DNA of 55,133 nt from the NCBI GenBank assembly GCA_017558505.1, contig JAFYUM010000034.1:1-55133 (forward strand), read 5' to 3'. Below, piece after piece: positions 25,448-33,939 of this stretch. Under the pieces are notes generated by a model, which saw nothing but the letters and a program-made list of their open reading frames with translations, was not told the origin of the DNA and made no database searches. The first letter of the stretch is position 1; each line of letters begins with the position of its first letter. The translations under genes and the position numbers were made by a program. Source of the DNA: Ruminococcus sp. (lineage in GTDB: Bacteria; Bacillota; Clostridia; Oscillospirales; Ruminococcaceae).

Positions 25448-27394
25448 ATGGAAAACAAATCAAAAGAATTCAAACCCTACATACCCGCTGATAAAGTAAC
25501 TCCCGAGCTTACAGTTACCTCAATCTTTATGGGTATACTCCTCGCCATTATTTTTGGTGCGGCAAACGCTTATCTGGGACTTCGTGTAGGTATGACCGTT
25601 TCAGCCTCAATCCCTGCGGCAGTTATCGCCATGGGCGTTATCAGAGTTCTTCTCAAGAAAAACTCAATCCTCGAAAGCAACGTGGTACAGACAGTAGGTT
25701 CCGCCGGTGAATCCCTTGCGGCTGGTACTATCTTTACTCTGCCTGCACTTTTCCTCTGGGCTAAAGAAGATATAACTTCCAAGCCAGGTATTCTCGAAAT
25801 CACACTTATTGCACTTATAGGCGGACTTCTCGGTGTATTCTTTATGGTACCTCTGAGAAATGCCCTTATCGTTAAGGAACACGGCACTCTCCCCTATCCT
25901 GAGGGAACAGCTTGTGCTGAAATCCTCCTTGCAGGTGAAAACGGCGGTGCAAATGCTTCAACTGTTTTCGCAGGTATGGGTTTTGCGGCAGCATTCAAAT
26001 TCATAATCGATGGTCTGAAGGCAGTTCCCGGTGAGGTTGCCTTCAAGGTAAAGGGCTATGCAGGTGAATTCGGTACACAGATTTACCCTGCTGTAATGAG
26101 CGTTGGTTATATCTGTGGCTTCAGAATATCCTCCTATATGTTCTCAGGCGGTGTTCTCAGCTGGCTTGTACTTATTCCCCTTATCGTTCTTTTCGGCGAG
26201 AACGTAATTATGTACCCAAGCACAGAGCAGACAATCGGTGAAATTTACGCTGCAAGCGGTGCTTCAGGTATCTGGAGCAACTATGTAAGATATATCGGTG
26301 CAGGTGCGCTTGCCGCCGGTGGTATCATCAGCCTTATCAAGTCACTTCCTATTATTGTACGTACATTCAGAGATGCTATCAAGAGCATGAGCGACAAATC
26401 CGGTGTTAAGTCCAACGAAAGAACAGCACAGGATATTAATATTAAGGTAGTTATCGGCGCTATCGTTATTCTCACTCTCCTTGTATGGCTTATCCCTGCA
26501 ATTCCAGTTTCACTTCTCGGGGCATTGATTATTGTAGTATTCGGCTTCTTCTTTGCAACAGTATCTTCAAGAATGGTTGGTCTTGTAGGAAGCAGTAACA
26601 ACCCTGTTTCAGGTATGGCAATTGCTACACTTCTTCTCTCTACACTTATTCTTAAATTCACAGGTGCAGAGGGTGCAGCAGGTATGACAGCTGCTATTGC
26701 TATCGGTTCTATTATCTGTATCGTTGCTGCTATTGCAGGTGATACTTCACAGGATTTAAAGACAGGCTATATTCTTGGTTCTACACCTAAAAAGCAGCAG
26801 TTAGGCGAAATTATCGGTGTTGTTGCAGCTGCTCTTACAATCGGTGCAACTCTTTATCTCCTCGACACATCACTTGGCTTCGGTACTGATGAGCTTCCTG
26901 CTCCTCAGGCAACTCTTATGAAAATGATTGTTGAAGGCGTTATGAGCGCTGACCTCCCTTGGAATCTTGTATTCATCGGTGTATTTATTGCAATTCTCAT
27001 TGAGGTTATCGGTATCCCCGTACTTCCTTTTGCTATCGGTGTTTACCTCCCTATCCACCTTAATGCCTGCATTATGGTGGGCGGTATCATCCGTCTTATC
27101 TTCGACAAGATGAAAACAGATAAAATCGGTGAACAGCGTAAGAAGGACATCATCAATGACGGTATCCTTTTCACATCTGGTATGATTGCAGGTGAGGGAC
27201 TTGTAGGCGTTCTTATCGCTCTCCTCGCTGTATTTGAAATTGACAAGGTTCTTGATATTTCCGGAAAACTCAATTTACCACCAACATTATCAACTGTATT
27301 AAGCCTTGTTCTGTTTGCTCTCATTATTCTTACACTTCTCAAGTTCTCTATCTGGAAGAAGCCTGCAAAGGTAAACAAGACAAATGAAAAGTAA
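25448..27394 (+). CDS. OPT family oligopeptide transporter
   Basis: A 648-aa membrane protein of the OPT family, with about 15 hydrophobic segments. Typical stretches are ANAYLGLRVGMTVSASIPAA, NVVQTVGSAGESLAAGTIF and LPYPEGTACAEILLAG, which place it in the prokaryotic OPT branch that imports small peptides or peptide-like metal chelates. ATG occurs twice in a row; 25448 is preferred since GGAG lies 6 bases before it, while 25445 is only 3 away. It overlaps the PqqD-like gene by 11 bases, suggesting a two-gene operon under the promoter at 25308. Confidence 0.92.
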   Translation: MENKSKEFKPYIPADKVTPELTVTSIFMGILLAIIFGAANAYLGLRVGMTVSASIPAAVIAMGVIRVLLKKNSILESNVVQTVGSAGESLAAGTIFTLPALFLWAKEDITSKPGILEITLIALIGGLLGVFFMVPLRNALIVKEHGTLPYPEGTACAEILLAGENGGANASTVFAGMGFAAAFKFIIDGLKAVPGEVAFKVKGYAGEFGTQIYPAVMSVGYICGFRISSYMFSGGVLSWLVLIPLIVLFGENVIMYPSTEQTIGEIYAASGASGIWSNYVRYIGAGALAAGGIISLIKSLPIIVRTFRDAIKSMSDKSGVKSNERTAQDINIKVVIGAIVILTLLVWLIPAIPVSLLGALIIVVFGFFFATVSSRMVGLVGSSNNPVSGMAIATLLLSTLILKFTGAEGAAGMTAAIAIGSIICIVAAIAGDTSQDLKTGYILGSTPKKQQLGEIIGVVAAALTIGATLYLLDTSLGFGTDELPAPQATLMKMIVEGVMSADLPWNLVFIGVFIAILIEVIGIPVLPFAIGVYLPIHLNACIMVGGIIRLIFDKMKTDKIGEQRKKDIINDGILFTSGMIAGEGLVGVLIALLAVFEIDKVLDISGKLNLPPTLSTVLSLVLFALIILTLLKFSIWKKPAKVNKTNEK

Positions 27395-27749
27395 ATCAAA
27401 CAGCGAAAATTATGTTGAGAAAATCCCCGTCCGCAATGAGGAAATAAACTGGTCGGTTGAAGATGACGGACTTGTAACCCTCCATATGGAAAACAAGGGA
27501 ATCGCCAACAAAATCGCACAGAAACTTCTTAAGAAGCCGAAGATTTCCCATATTCATCTTGATGAAATGGGAAGCTTCATATGGCTTCAGATTGACGGAG
27601 AAAAGACCATTTTCGATATTGGCAAACCCGTCGAGGAACACTTCGGCGAAAAAACTCTGCCTCTGTATGAACGTCTTTCAATGTTCATACGTACACTTGA
27701 AACAAACGGTTTTGTTTACTGCAAAAATGCGGAAAATCCGTCAGACTGA
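27384..27749 (+). CDS. PqqD-like peptide-binding protein
   Basis: A 121-aa protein with the PqqD/RRE winged-helix pattern: the strand and helix around ISHIHLDEMGSFIWLQIDGE (about 53-72) followed by KTIFDIGKPVEEHFGEK and a C-terminal helix with LETNGFVYCK. PqqD proteins bind leader peptides and hand them to modifying enzymes. No peptide precursor or maturase is next to it; instead it overlaps the end of the OPT transporter gene. It may recognise a peptide handled by that transporter, which is inference. RBS within the end of the OPT gene. Confidence 0.78.
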   Translation: MKSKSNSENYVEKIPVRNEEINWSVEDDGLVTLHMENKGIANKIAQKLLKKPKISHIHLDEMGSFIWLQIDGEKTIFDIGKPVEEHFGEKTLPLYERLSMFIRTLETNGFVYCKNAENPSD

Positions 27750-27829
27750 ATTTAACTTTCATTCCTGTCAATGACGACAGGTGTGATATATATCCCGGCT
27801 TGATTTTCGCCGGTGAAGGAGGAAATATT

Positions 27830-28810
27830 ATGGATTCAAACAAAAGACCTGATACAATGGAACGTATCACTACCCCCGAGCTTGCTAACGCTTTCATTGA
27901 CGAGCAGGTTGCAGCTGTAAAGGCACAGGTGGGTGACAAAAAGGTTCTTCTCGCACTTTCAGGCGGTGTTGACAGTTCAGTTGTTGCTGCGCTCCTTATC
28001 AAGGCTATCGGCAAACAGCTTGTATGCGTTCACGTAAACCACGGCCTTATGCGTAAGGGTGAAAGTGAGCAGGTTATTGAGGTTTTCCAGAACCAGCTTG
28101 ACGCTAACCTTATTTACATCGACGCTACAGATCGTTTCCTTGACCTTCTCGCAGGCGTTGACGCTCCCGAAAAGAAGCGTAAAATCATTGGCGGTGAATT
28201 TATCAAGGTGTTCGACGAGGAGGCAAGTAAGCTTGAAGGTATCTCATTCCTCGCACAGGGTACTATATACCCCGATATTCTCGAAAGTGACGGCGTAAAG
28301 GCTCATCACAACGTGGGCGGACTTCCCGAAGATATGCAGTTTGAGCTTGTTGAGCCTGTTAAGCTTCTCTACAAGGACGAGGTTCGTGTAGTTGGTAAGG
28401 CTCTCGGACTCCCTGCTGAAATGGTTGACCGTCAGCCATTCCCCGGCCCTGGTCTTGGCGTAAGATGTCTTGGTGCTATTACTCGTGACCGTCTTAACGC
28501 TCTCCGCGAGGCAGACGCTATTCTCCGTGAGGAATTTGATATTGCAGGTCTTAATCAGACTGTATGGCAGTATTTCATCGCTGTTCCCGATATGAAGAGT
28601 GTTGGCGTAAGAAACGACAAGAGATATGAGGGTTGGCCTGCTATTATCCGTGCTGTCAATACTACTGACGCTATGAGCGCTACTATTGAGGAAATCCCCT
28701 ATGCACTCCTCCACAAGATTACTGCTCGTATCACAGCAGAGGTTGAGGGTATTAACCGTGTTCTCTACGACCTCACTCCCAAGCCTGTTGGTACTATTGA
28801 GTGGGAATAA
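27830..28810 (+). CDS. guaA: GMP synthase ATP-pyrophosphatase subunit (stand-alone)
   Basis: A 326-aa protein equal to the C-terminal two thirds of GuaA. The PP-loop ATP-pyrophosphatase motif LALSGGVDSSVVAALL and the GMP synthase dimer/XMP-binding domain with RQPFPGPGLGVRCLG and the end KPVGTIEWE are complete. It adenylates XMP and aminates it to GMP. The N-terminal glutamine amidotransferase domain found in most bacterial GuaA is absent, so ammonia must come from a separate subunit or directly. The start at 27830 has GAAGGAGG at 8 bases. A mobile element has inserted at its 3' end without changing the final codons. Confidence 0.92.
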   Translation: MDSNKRPDTMERITTPELANAFIDEQVAAVKAQVGDKKVLLALSGGVDSSVVAALLIKAIGKQLVCVHVNHGLMRKGESEQVIEVFQNQLDANLIYIDATDRFLDLLAGVDAPEKKRKIIGGEFIKVFDEEASKLEGISFLAQGTIYPDILESDGVKAHHNVGGLPEDMQFELVEPVKLLYKDEVRVVGKALGLPAEMVDRQPFPGPGLGVRCLGAITRDRLNALREADAILREEFDIAGLNQTVWQYFIAVPDMKSVGVRNDKRYEGWPAIIRAVNTTDAMSATIEEIPYALLHKITARITAEVEGINRVLYDLTPKPVGTIEWE

Positions 28811-28811
28811 T
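28799..28811 (+). other. attL: 13-bp core repeat at the end of guaA
   Basis: GAGTGGGAATAAT, encoding the final Glu-Trp-Glu-stop of GMP synthase (from the second base context GAG TGG GAA TAA), identical to the copy at 38549-38561. Core of the integrase attachment site. Confidence 0.88.
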
Positions 28812-28824
28812 AAACAAGACCTCA

Positions 28825-28848
28825 GAAACAGCGTATCTACGCTGTTTC
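28825..28848 (+). terminator. Hairpin just inside the left end of the element
   Basis: Perfect 11-bp stem GAAACAGCGTA / TACGCTGTTTC with a 2-base loop, 15 bases after the guaA stop. It lacks a strong T tract; it may stand in for the original guaA terminator, now displaced to 38613. Confidence 0.5.
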
Positions 28849-28867
28849 CGAAGCCTTAAAATCTCAG

Positions 28868-28885
28868 TGATAACAATTTGATAAC
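28868..28885. other. Left subterminal TGATAAC repeats, probable integrase or Xis arm sites
   Basis: Two direct copies of TGATAAC at 28868-28874 and 28879-28885. The 20-bp block TAACAATTTGATAACAGGGA (28871-28890) recurs with two mismatches at 38432-38451 near the other end, as expected for arm-type protein binding sites of a tyrosine integrase. Confidence 0.55.
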
Positions 28886-28922
28886 AGGGAGCTGAACTGA
28901 ATTGTTCTGCAATTCAGGTGGC

Positions 28923-29414
28923 TTAGACGTTGCGCCACTCTTTCGAGGGCTCATGTTTACCGCAGTCATCGGTCGTTTTCGGCCAGTTAAGCTTCCATTC
29001 TGTATATTCGACCTTGCTGATTTTACCGTCAGCAAGGTCTTTTTTTCGTCTCTGCCACTCAGAAAGGAAACCAGTCATCAGAATAGAGTCGAAAACAACA
29101 CCCTTGCGTTTGTTGCCGTATTCGTCCTCACAGTCCTCAATAATGATTGGATAATGCTCGTCAAGCTCAAAAAGCATCATCATAATCCCCTCCGCTCCGA
29201 GTATCTCGTCATCAGCGAGAAAGCGTGGATTCACATCAAGCACTTCGGCAAGCTTCTCAACAAGTGCCTGCTTTGGTGTGCGAGTACCTGATTCATACTG
29301 TGCGATACGAACATCAGCGGATTTCTCATCAAATCCTACTGCAACACCAAGCTGTTTCTGTGTCATTCTTCTCAGATCACGAATACGGTGTATCTTATTT
29401 CCGATAATGGACAT
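28923..29414 (-). CDS. XRE-family repressor of the mobile element
   Basis: A 163-aa regulator with an N-terminal helix-turn-helix (about 5-62: IRDLRRMTQKQLGVAVGFDE then IAQYESGTRTPKQALVEKLA) and a C-terminal domain of unknown fold containing LSEWQRRKKDLADGKISKVE. Proteins of this layout are found beside the excisionase-integrase genes of Tn916-like and related elements. It is divergent from xis/int; the intergenic region carries several TTTGTTTAG-like half sites, including one between the -35 and -10 boxes of the xis promoter, so it most likely represses excision and its own gene. It has no visible peptidase motif. Confidence 0.85.
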   Translation of the reverse strand: MSIIGNKIHRIRDLRRMTQKQLGVAVGFDEKSADVRIAQYESGTRTPKQALVEKLAEVLDVNPRFLADDEILGAEGIMMMLFELDEHYPIIIEDCEDEYGNKRKGVVFDSILMTGFLSEWQRRKKDLADGKISKVEYTEWKLNWPKTTDDCGKHEPSKEWRNV

Positions 29415-29463
29415 GGTGGTTCACTCCTTATAATATAGTTCTGTTTGTAAAGACATTATAACA

Positions 29464-29577
29464 TATTTGTTTAAGATAGTCAACGGATACTAAACAAAAA
29501 AATTTAGAAAAATTTTCATTTAGGGGTTGACAAAAGCAAATTTGTTTAGTATAATTATATTAAGCAAAAATGTTTAG
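29464..29577. promoter_or_regulatory. xis-int promoter with TAAACA/TGTTTA operators
   Basis: A consensus promoter, TTGACA (29527-29532) and TATAAT (29550-29555) with 17 bp between, reads into xis. AAATTTGTTTAG (29538-29549) fills the spacer; further related sites are ATTTGTTTAA near 29464, CTAAACAAAAAAATTTAG near 29490-29507 and TTAAGCAAAAATGTTTAG at 29560-29577. A 20-bp perfect palindrome of the same motif lies at 38512-38531. Confidence 0.75.
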
Positions 29578-29656
29578 AAAGAGAATTTTGCTTTATCGGA
29601 TACAAAACGGTGTCTGATATAACACAGAACAAAAAACATGAAAGGAATGACTATCT

Positions 29657-29860
29657 ATGTCAGAAAAATTTATCCGTGCAGAGGAAGTCGCTGAGGTTAT
29701 GGAAATCTCCGTTCCGTATGCGTACAAAATCATCAAAAAGCTCAATGCTGAACTTGATGCCAAGGGCTACATCACCATCACCGGCAGAGTAAACCGTGAA
29801 TATTTCAATGAGAGGGTATACACGGTGAACGCTCCAGAAAAGAAAGAAGGTGAGCAGTAA
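29657..29860 (+). CDS. Excisionase-like small DNA-binding protein
   Basis: A 67-aa protein with a winged-helix/MerR-like start (FIRAEEVAEVMEISVPYAYK then IIKKLNAELDAKGYITITGR). Small proteins like this upstream of an integrase act as excisionases: they bend DNA at the attachment sites and favour excision. Its stop codon overlaps the integrase start (TAATG). RBS GAAAGGAATG is 9 bases upstream of the ATG. The preceding leader holds an imperfect hairpin ATCGGATAC / GTGTCTGAT. Confidence 0.8.
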   Translation: MSEKFIRAEEVAEVMEISVPYAYKIIKKLNAELDAKGYITITGRVNREYFNERVYTVNAPEKKEGEQ

Positions 29861-30957
29861 TGTCAATTCATAAAGATAAAAACGGCTCATGGTATGCTAT
29901 GGTACGTTATGATGACTGGGATGGCAAACGCAAGCAAAAATGTAAGCGTGGCTTTGTTACCAAACGTGAAGCTCAGGACTGGGAGCGAAGATTTCTGCTC
30001 CAGCAGAATGGTGATCTGGATATGCTGTTCAAGGACTTTTATAAGCTCTATGAGGAGGATATGAAAAGTCGCTTGAAACAGAATACATGGGAGCATAAAG
30101 CTTATGTCATCAAGTCGAAGATACTCCCCTATTTCGGGGAAAAGCGTATGAAAGACATACAGGCGAGGGACGTTCTTTCGTGGCAAAATGAACTTCTTCG
30201 TTATCGTGATAAAAATGGCAAGCCCTATTCTGAAACCTATCTGAAAAATCTGCATAATCAGCTTTCTTGTATCTTTAATCATGCTGTCCGATTCTATGAT
30301 CTCAGTGCCAATCCAGCCGCCAAAGCTGGAAGTATCGGCGTGAAAAATGCCAAAGAAATGAACTTCTGGACAAAAGACGAGTACCTGAAATTCTCCGAAG
30401 TGATGATGGATAAGCCTCTCTCCTACTATGCGTTTGAGATGCTGTATTGGTGCGGAATCCGTCTCGGTGAGCTGCTTGCTCTCACAGCTGAGGACTTTGA
30501 TTTCAAGAATCAAACAGTCACTATCTCGAAGTCCTATCAGCGTATTAAGAATCAGGATGTCATCACTGATCCCAAGACCAAGAAAAGTAACCGCACAATC
30601 AAAATACCCGATTTTCTTTGTGAGGAAATGCAAGAGTACATCAATATGCTGTATGACCAGAAGCCTGATGACCGCCTTTTCCCCATATCCAAAAGCTATC
30701 TGCATCACGAAATGGACAGAGGTGTGAAAGCAACCGGATTAAAGCGTATTCGTATCCACGATCTGCGTCATAGTCACGTTTCCCTACTTATTGAGCTTGG
30801 CTTCTCGGCGGTTGCAATCGCTGACCGTGTAGGACACGAGAGTATCGAAATCACCTATCGTTATGCACATCTGTTCCCATCTAAGCAGACAGAAATGGCG
30901 AATAAGCTTGGTGAGTTAAAAAAGGGAGGTGAAAATTATGTCAGCGAAAAATCTTGA
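29860..30957 (+). CDS. int: Tyrosine site-specific integrase
   Basis: A 365-aa recombinase that should insert and excise the element at the guaA 3' end. Order: an N-terminal arm-binding domain (about 1-48, DKNGSWYAMVRYDDWDGKRK), a SAM-like core-binding domain (about 55-160), and a catalytic domain with R201 (CGIRLGELL), H300 and R303 (IHDLRHSH), H326 (DRVGHESI) and the nucleophile Y335 (TYRYAHL). All catalytic residues are present, so it should be active. It begins on the last base of the xis stop and ends over the start of the MobC-like gene, so these are co-transcribed. Confidence 0.95.
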   Translation: MSIHKDKNGSWYAMVRYDDWDGKRKQKCKRGFVTKREAQDWERRFLLQQNGDLDMLFKDFYKLYEEDMKSRLKQNTWEHKAYVIKSKILPYFGEKRMKDIQARDVLSWQNELLRYRDKNGKPYSETYLKNLHNQLSCIFNHAVRFYDLSANPAAKAGSIGVKNAKEMNFWTKDEYLKFSEVMMDKPLSYYAFEMLYWCGIRLGELLALTAEDFDFKNQTVTISKSYQRIKNQDVITDPKTKKSNRTIKIPDFLCEEMQEYINMLYDQKPDDRLFPISKSYLHHEMDRGVKATGLKRIRIHDLRHSHVSLLIELGFSAVAIADRVGHESIEITYRYAHLFPSKQTEMANKLGELKKGGENYVSEKS

Positions 30958-31264
30958 TAGCAAGGGCAGATTCAGAGCTAAAACAATTGGTTTTCGTGTA
31001 TCGCCTGAAGAAGATCAGCTAATCAACTCAGCTGTGGCTCTTTCGGGAATGACAAAACAAGACTATATCGTGAAACGACTTCTCTGCCGTGATGTTGTTG
31101 TACAGGGCAATCCGAGAGTGTATAAGGCTCTGAAAAATCAGCTTGCCGAGGTTCTTGCAGAACTGAAAAGAATAAAAAATGGTGCAAATATTGATGCCGA
31201 ACTGCTTGAAACAATACGCTTAATCAACATCACACTCTACGGCTTGAAAGGAGAATACGAATGA
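30938..31264 (+). CDS. MobC-like relaxosome accessory protein
   Basis: A 108-aa protein with an N-terminal ribbon-helix-helix pattern (AKTIGFRVSPEEDQLINSAV then ALSGMTKQDYIVKRLL), as found in MobC-type proteins that bind the transfer origin and help the relaxase nick it. The start at 30938 has GGGAGG 8 bases before it; it overlaps the integrase end by 20 bases and the ATPase start by 4. Its position before the ATPase and relaxase supports a mobilization role. Confidence 0.78.
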   Translation: MSAKNLDSKGRFRAKTIGFRVSPEEDQLINSAVALSGMTKQDYIVKRLLCRDVVVQGNPRVYKALKNQLAEVLAELKRIKNGANIDAELLETIRLINITLYGLKGEYE

Positions 31265-32412
31265 CAATAAAAGAAGAAATGACCGCTCCCGTTGCACCTA
31301 TTGGCGTAGGTGCGGAGCAGTCATCCAAAAACTTTACCAGTACTATTATAACAGAAACTAAGAAAAATTGCAACCCTGAAGCTGAATATTTCGCTCGAAA
31401 GCAGATAGAAATGCTCAATAAGATGAATCCGAATTACATTGAAACGGTATCAATGCCTGAACTTTATGAAATGGTGTATACTGGCAAAGCACCGATTATT
31501 GACGGTCTGCTTTATCCTGGAACATATTTGTTTGTCGGCTCTCCGAAAGTCGGTAAAAGCTTTATGATGGCACAGATAGCCTATCACGTAAGTTCGGGGA
31601 CGTCTATGTGGAATTGCGAAGTCCGCAAAGGAACAGTACTTTATCTTGCTTTGGAAGATGATTACAAGCGTTTACAGGCAAGACTTTACAGAATGTTTGG
31701 TACAGAAATGACTGAGAATCTTTTCTTTTCAGTAGCTTCAAAATCACTCGGACAAGGTTTAAATGAACAGCTGCGAAGTTTCATAACAAATCACCCTGAT
31801 ACCAATCTTATTATTATAGACACCTTGCAGAAAGTCCGTGAATGTGACAGCGATAATTACAGCTATGCAAAGGATTATGAAATCATAACGCAATTGAAAT
31901 CTTTTGCTGACAGTATGGGAATATGCCTGTTGCTTGTTCATCATACAAGAAAGCAAAAAGCAGATGACGGATTTGATATGATTTCTGGAACGAATGGATT
32001 GCTTGGAGCAGCTGACGGTGCATTTCTTCTTCACAAAGAAAAACGCACCAGTAGAAATGCCGTTCTTGAAATTTCAGGACGTGACCAACAAGACAGAAAA
32101 TTTCATCTTATCCGTAATGAACAAACACTTGCTTGGGATTTGGAACGTGTGGAAAATGAATTATGGAAAGAACCTGCTGAACCATTGCTTGATGAAATAG
32201 CAAAATTAATTACAAAAGATACACCGGATTGGATTGGAAATGCAACTGATTTATCGAAAATTTTGCAAGTGGATATTCCTGTTAATTCGCTTACGAAAAA
32301 GCTGAATGTCAATGCAGGAAAATTGTTGAATGACTATGGAATAAATTATCATTATACGAAAAATCACGAGGGCAGATTTCTCGAATTTCACTTAGTGAGT
32401 GAATCCCCGTGA
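31261..32412 (+). CDS. RepA-like AAA/RecA-fold ATPase
   Basis: A 383-aa protein with a RecA-type core: Walker A VGSPKVGKSFMMAQIA (about 96-111) and Walker B NLIIIDTLQKV (about 182-192), followed by LLVHHTRKQKADDGFDMISG. This is the pattern of RepA-type hexameric helicases and of AAA_25 ATPases on plasmids and integrative elements, where they unwind DNA at the origin. The C-terminal third (about 300-383) may be a DNA-binding domain. The ATGA overlap with the upstream gene shows co-translation. An origin-like region with GTGACGG repeats begins at its stop codon. Confidence 0.82.
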   Translation: MTIKEEMTAPVAPIGVGAEQSSKNFTSTIITETKKNCNPEAEYFARKQIEMLNKMNPNYIETVSMPELYEMVYTGKAPIIDGLLYPGTYLFVGSPKVGKSFMMAQIAYHVSSGTSMWNCEVRKGTVLYLALEDDYKRLQARLYRMFGTEMTENLFFSVASKSLGQGLNEQLRSFITNHPDTNLIIIDTLQKVRECDSDNYSYAKDYEIITQLKSFADSMGICLLLVHHTRKQKADDGFDMISGTNGLLGAADGAFLLHKEKRTSRNAVLEISGRDQQDRKFHLIRNEQTLAWDLERVENELWKEPAEPLLDEIAKLITKDTPDWIGNATDLSKILQVDIPVNSLTKKLNVNAGKLLNDYGINYHYTKNHEGRFLEFHLVSESP

Positions 32413-32662
32413 CAGTTCGTGACGGCTGTGACGGTTTTTGTGGCGATATAAAATAACCGTCACAACTGTCACCAACCGTCACGCAAGGGAGTGCAGAGGG
32501 AACGGCTGCCTCTCAGAGAGCGCCTGTATTTGTGATGGAGGAAGAATTCCCCGTCACAAGTACTATGGCGTTACAAATGGCGCAGCCTTTTGTAAAACAC
32601 GGCTCTTTGAGCCGTCCTATCGCAAGCACAATGCCGTCACTCTCATCAATCAATCGTGACGG
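32409..32662. repeat. GTGACGG repeat cluster, candidate replication or transfer origin
   Basis: The 7-mer GTGACGG or its complement CCGTCAC occurs at least seven times in about 250 bases (near 32419, 32428, 32457, 32476, 32551, 32634, 32656), plus the variants GTGACAG and CTGTCAC. One pair forms perfect 10-bp arms TGTGACGGTT / AACCGTCACA (32427-32436, 32455-32464). A separate hairpin ACGGCTC-TTT-GAGCCGT lies at 32599-32615. The region holds no gene and sits between the RepA-like ATPase and the relaxase, as expected for an iteron origin or oriT. Confidence 0.65.
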
Positions 32663-32701
32663 TTTGTGCTTGCCCATTGTGAATATGAAATGAGGTGAAT
32701 T

Positions 32702-33928
32702 ATGAAAGAAAAGAGAATTTCGTTCTGTCAAGGTAAGGGCAGCCTTACACATAATAATCGGGAGTTCATTGCGGAGAATATTGACCGAAACAGAATCAAG
32801 GATAATGTTACATTTATCCGTCAGGATTTGGGTGAGGCTTACGACCAGCTTTTCGCTGAATCGACAGAGCGTTATAATGCAAAACAAAAGCGAAATGACA
32901 GAAAAATTCACGGTACATATTATGAAAGCTTATTTCATCAGAAACCGTCAAATACAGTTGTTACAGCTGCCGACAAACGAAAAAGCTTTTACGAGGACGT
33001 TGTACAAATTGGTAAAATGGATGATTCGGGAGTCGGTACAGAGGATGCTGAACTTGTTGCAGAATGTCTGAAAGAATATATGAGTGATTTTCAATCAAGA
33101 AATCCAAACTTTTATGTTTTCAATGCAGTTCTGCATATGGATGAAGCTACACCGCATCTGCACATTGACTATATCCCCATAGCACACCACAAACGTGGGC
33201 AGGATATCCAGAATGGTATCGCAAAGGCTTTGGAAGAAATGGGATACGGTACGGGTAAGCAGGCTATTGCTCGTTGGCGAGCAGCTGAGGTTGAAGTGCT
33301 GAATAAAATTTGCCTTGAACATGGAATTGAACCTCTGCCGCCTGAAAAGTCCAGAGGTAGCCTTGAAGTAGCTGAGTACAAGGAGCAGATGAAAAAGGTT
33401 GATGAACTTGCTTCTATTGAAAAAGAAAAGAGGTCAGCTGTTGCATATCTTGAATCAGAAATGGATGAAAAAGCTGAGAAACTTTTGGAAATCAATGCAG
33501 AACTTGATGCTGTAGAGAAAAAACAAGTTAAGCTGATAGATATTGACAGCGTTGAAACGAAAAAGTCTGTTTTCGGCGGCAAGGTTACTGTTTCAAAAGA
33601 GGATTATGAAACTCTTTCTGACTTGGCGAAAAAGCACGTTATAAATAACAAGCAGATAAAAAAGCTGAAATCCGAAAATGCTGAACTTCGCAAAGAAAAT
33701 GCAGAATTGAGAAAGATTGCAGAAAAGCAAAATGCTGAACTTGAAAAATACAGACAGCCTGCGACTTTCTCACGTGAAAATCTGAGTAAAGACAGTCAGC
33801 GAATCTCAAAGCAAGAAGATTTAACACGCAAACTGAAAAGAGCAATGATAGTTATTGAAAAATACGGTTTGAAAGCCGAATATGAAAAGACAAAATTTAA
33901 TTCAACCAATAGATTTGAATTAGAATAG
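32702..33928 (+). CDS. Mob/Pre-type plasmid recombination protein (MobV-like relaxase)
   Basis: A 408-aa relaxase that should nick the transfer origin and lead single-stranded DNA into a recipient. It has the N-terminal motif with EFIAENIDRNRIKDNV and the histidine-rich metal motif HMDEATPHLHIDYIP (about 146-160; HxDExxPHxH). The C-terminal third (about 225-375) is a long coiled-coil (LKSENAELRKENAELRKIAE). The element lacks a type IV secretion system, so a helper must supply the channel. GAGGTG lies 7 bases before the ATG. The repeat-rich region directly upstream is the likely substrate. Confidence 0.87.
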   Translation: MKEKRISFCQGKGSLTHNNREFIAENIDRNRIKDNVTFIRQDLGEAYDQLFAESTERYNAKQKRNDRKIHGTYYESLFHQKPSNTVVTAADKRKSFYEDVVQIGKMDDSGVGTEDAELVAECLKEYMSDFQSRNPNFYVFNAVLHMDEATPHLHIDYIPIAHHKRGQDIQNGIAKALEEMGYGTGKQAIARWRAAEVEVLNKICLEHGIEPLPPEKSRGSLEVAEYKEQMKKVDELASIEKEKRSAVAYLESEMDEKAEKLLEINAELDAVEKKQVKLIDIDSVETKKSVFGGKVTVSKEDYETLSDLAKKHVINNKQIKKLKSENAELRKENAELRKIAEKQNAELEKYRQPATFSRENLSKDSQRISKQEDLTRKLKRAMIVIEKYGLKAEYEKTKFNSTNRFELE

Positions 33929-33939
33929 GAGTGTTTAAT

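Noticed and set aside
32412..32702. CRISPR-like array from the repeated GTGACGG units
   Set aside because: Repeats are only 7 bases, occur in both orientations and have irregular spacing; this fits an origin, not a CRISPR array. No cas genes are present in the window.
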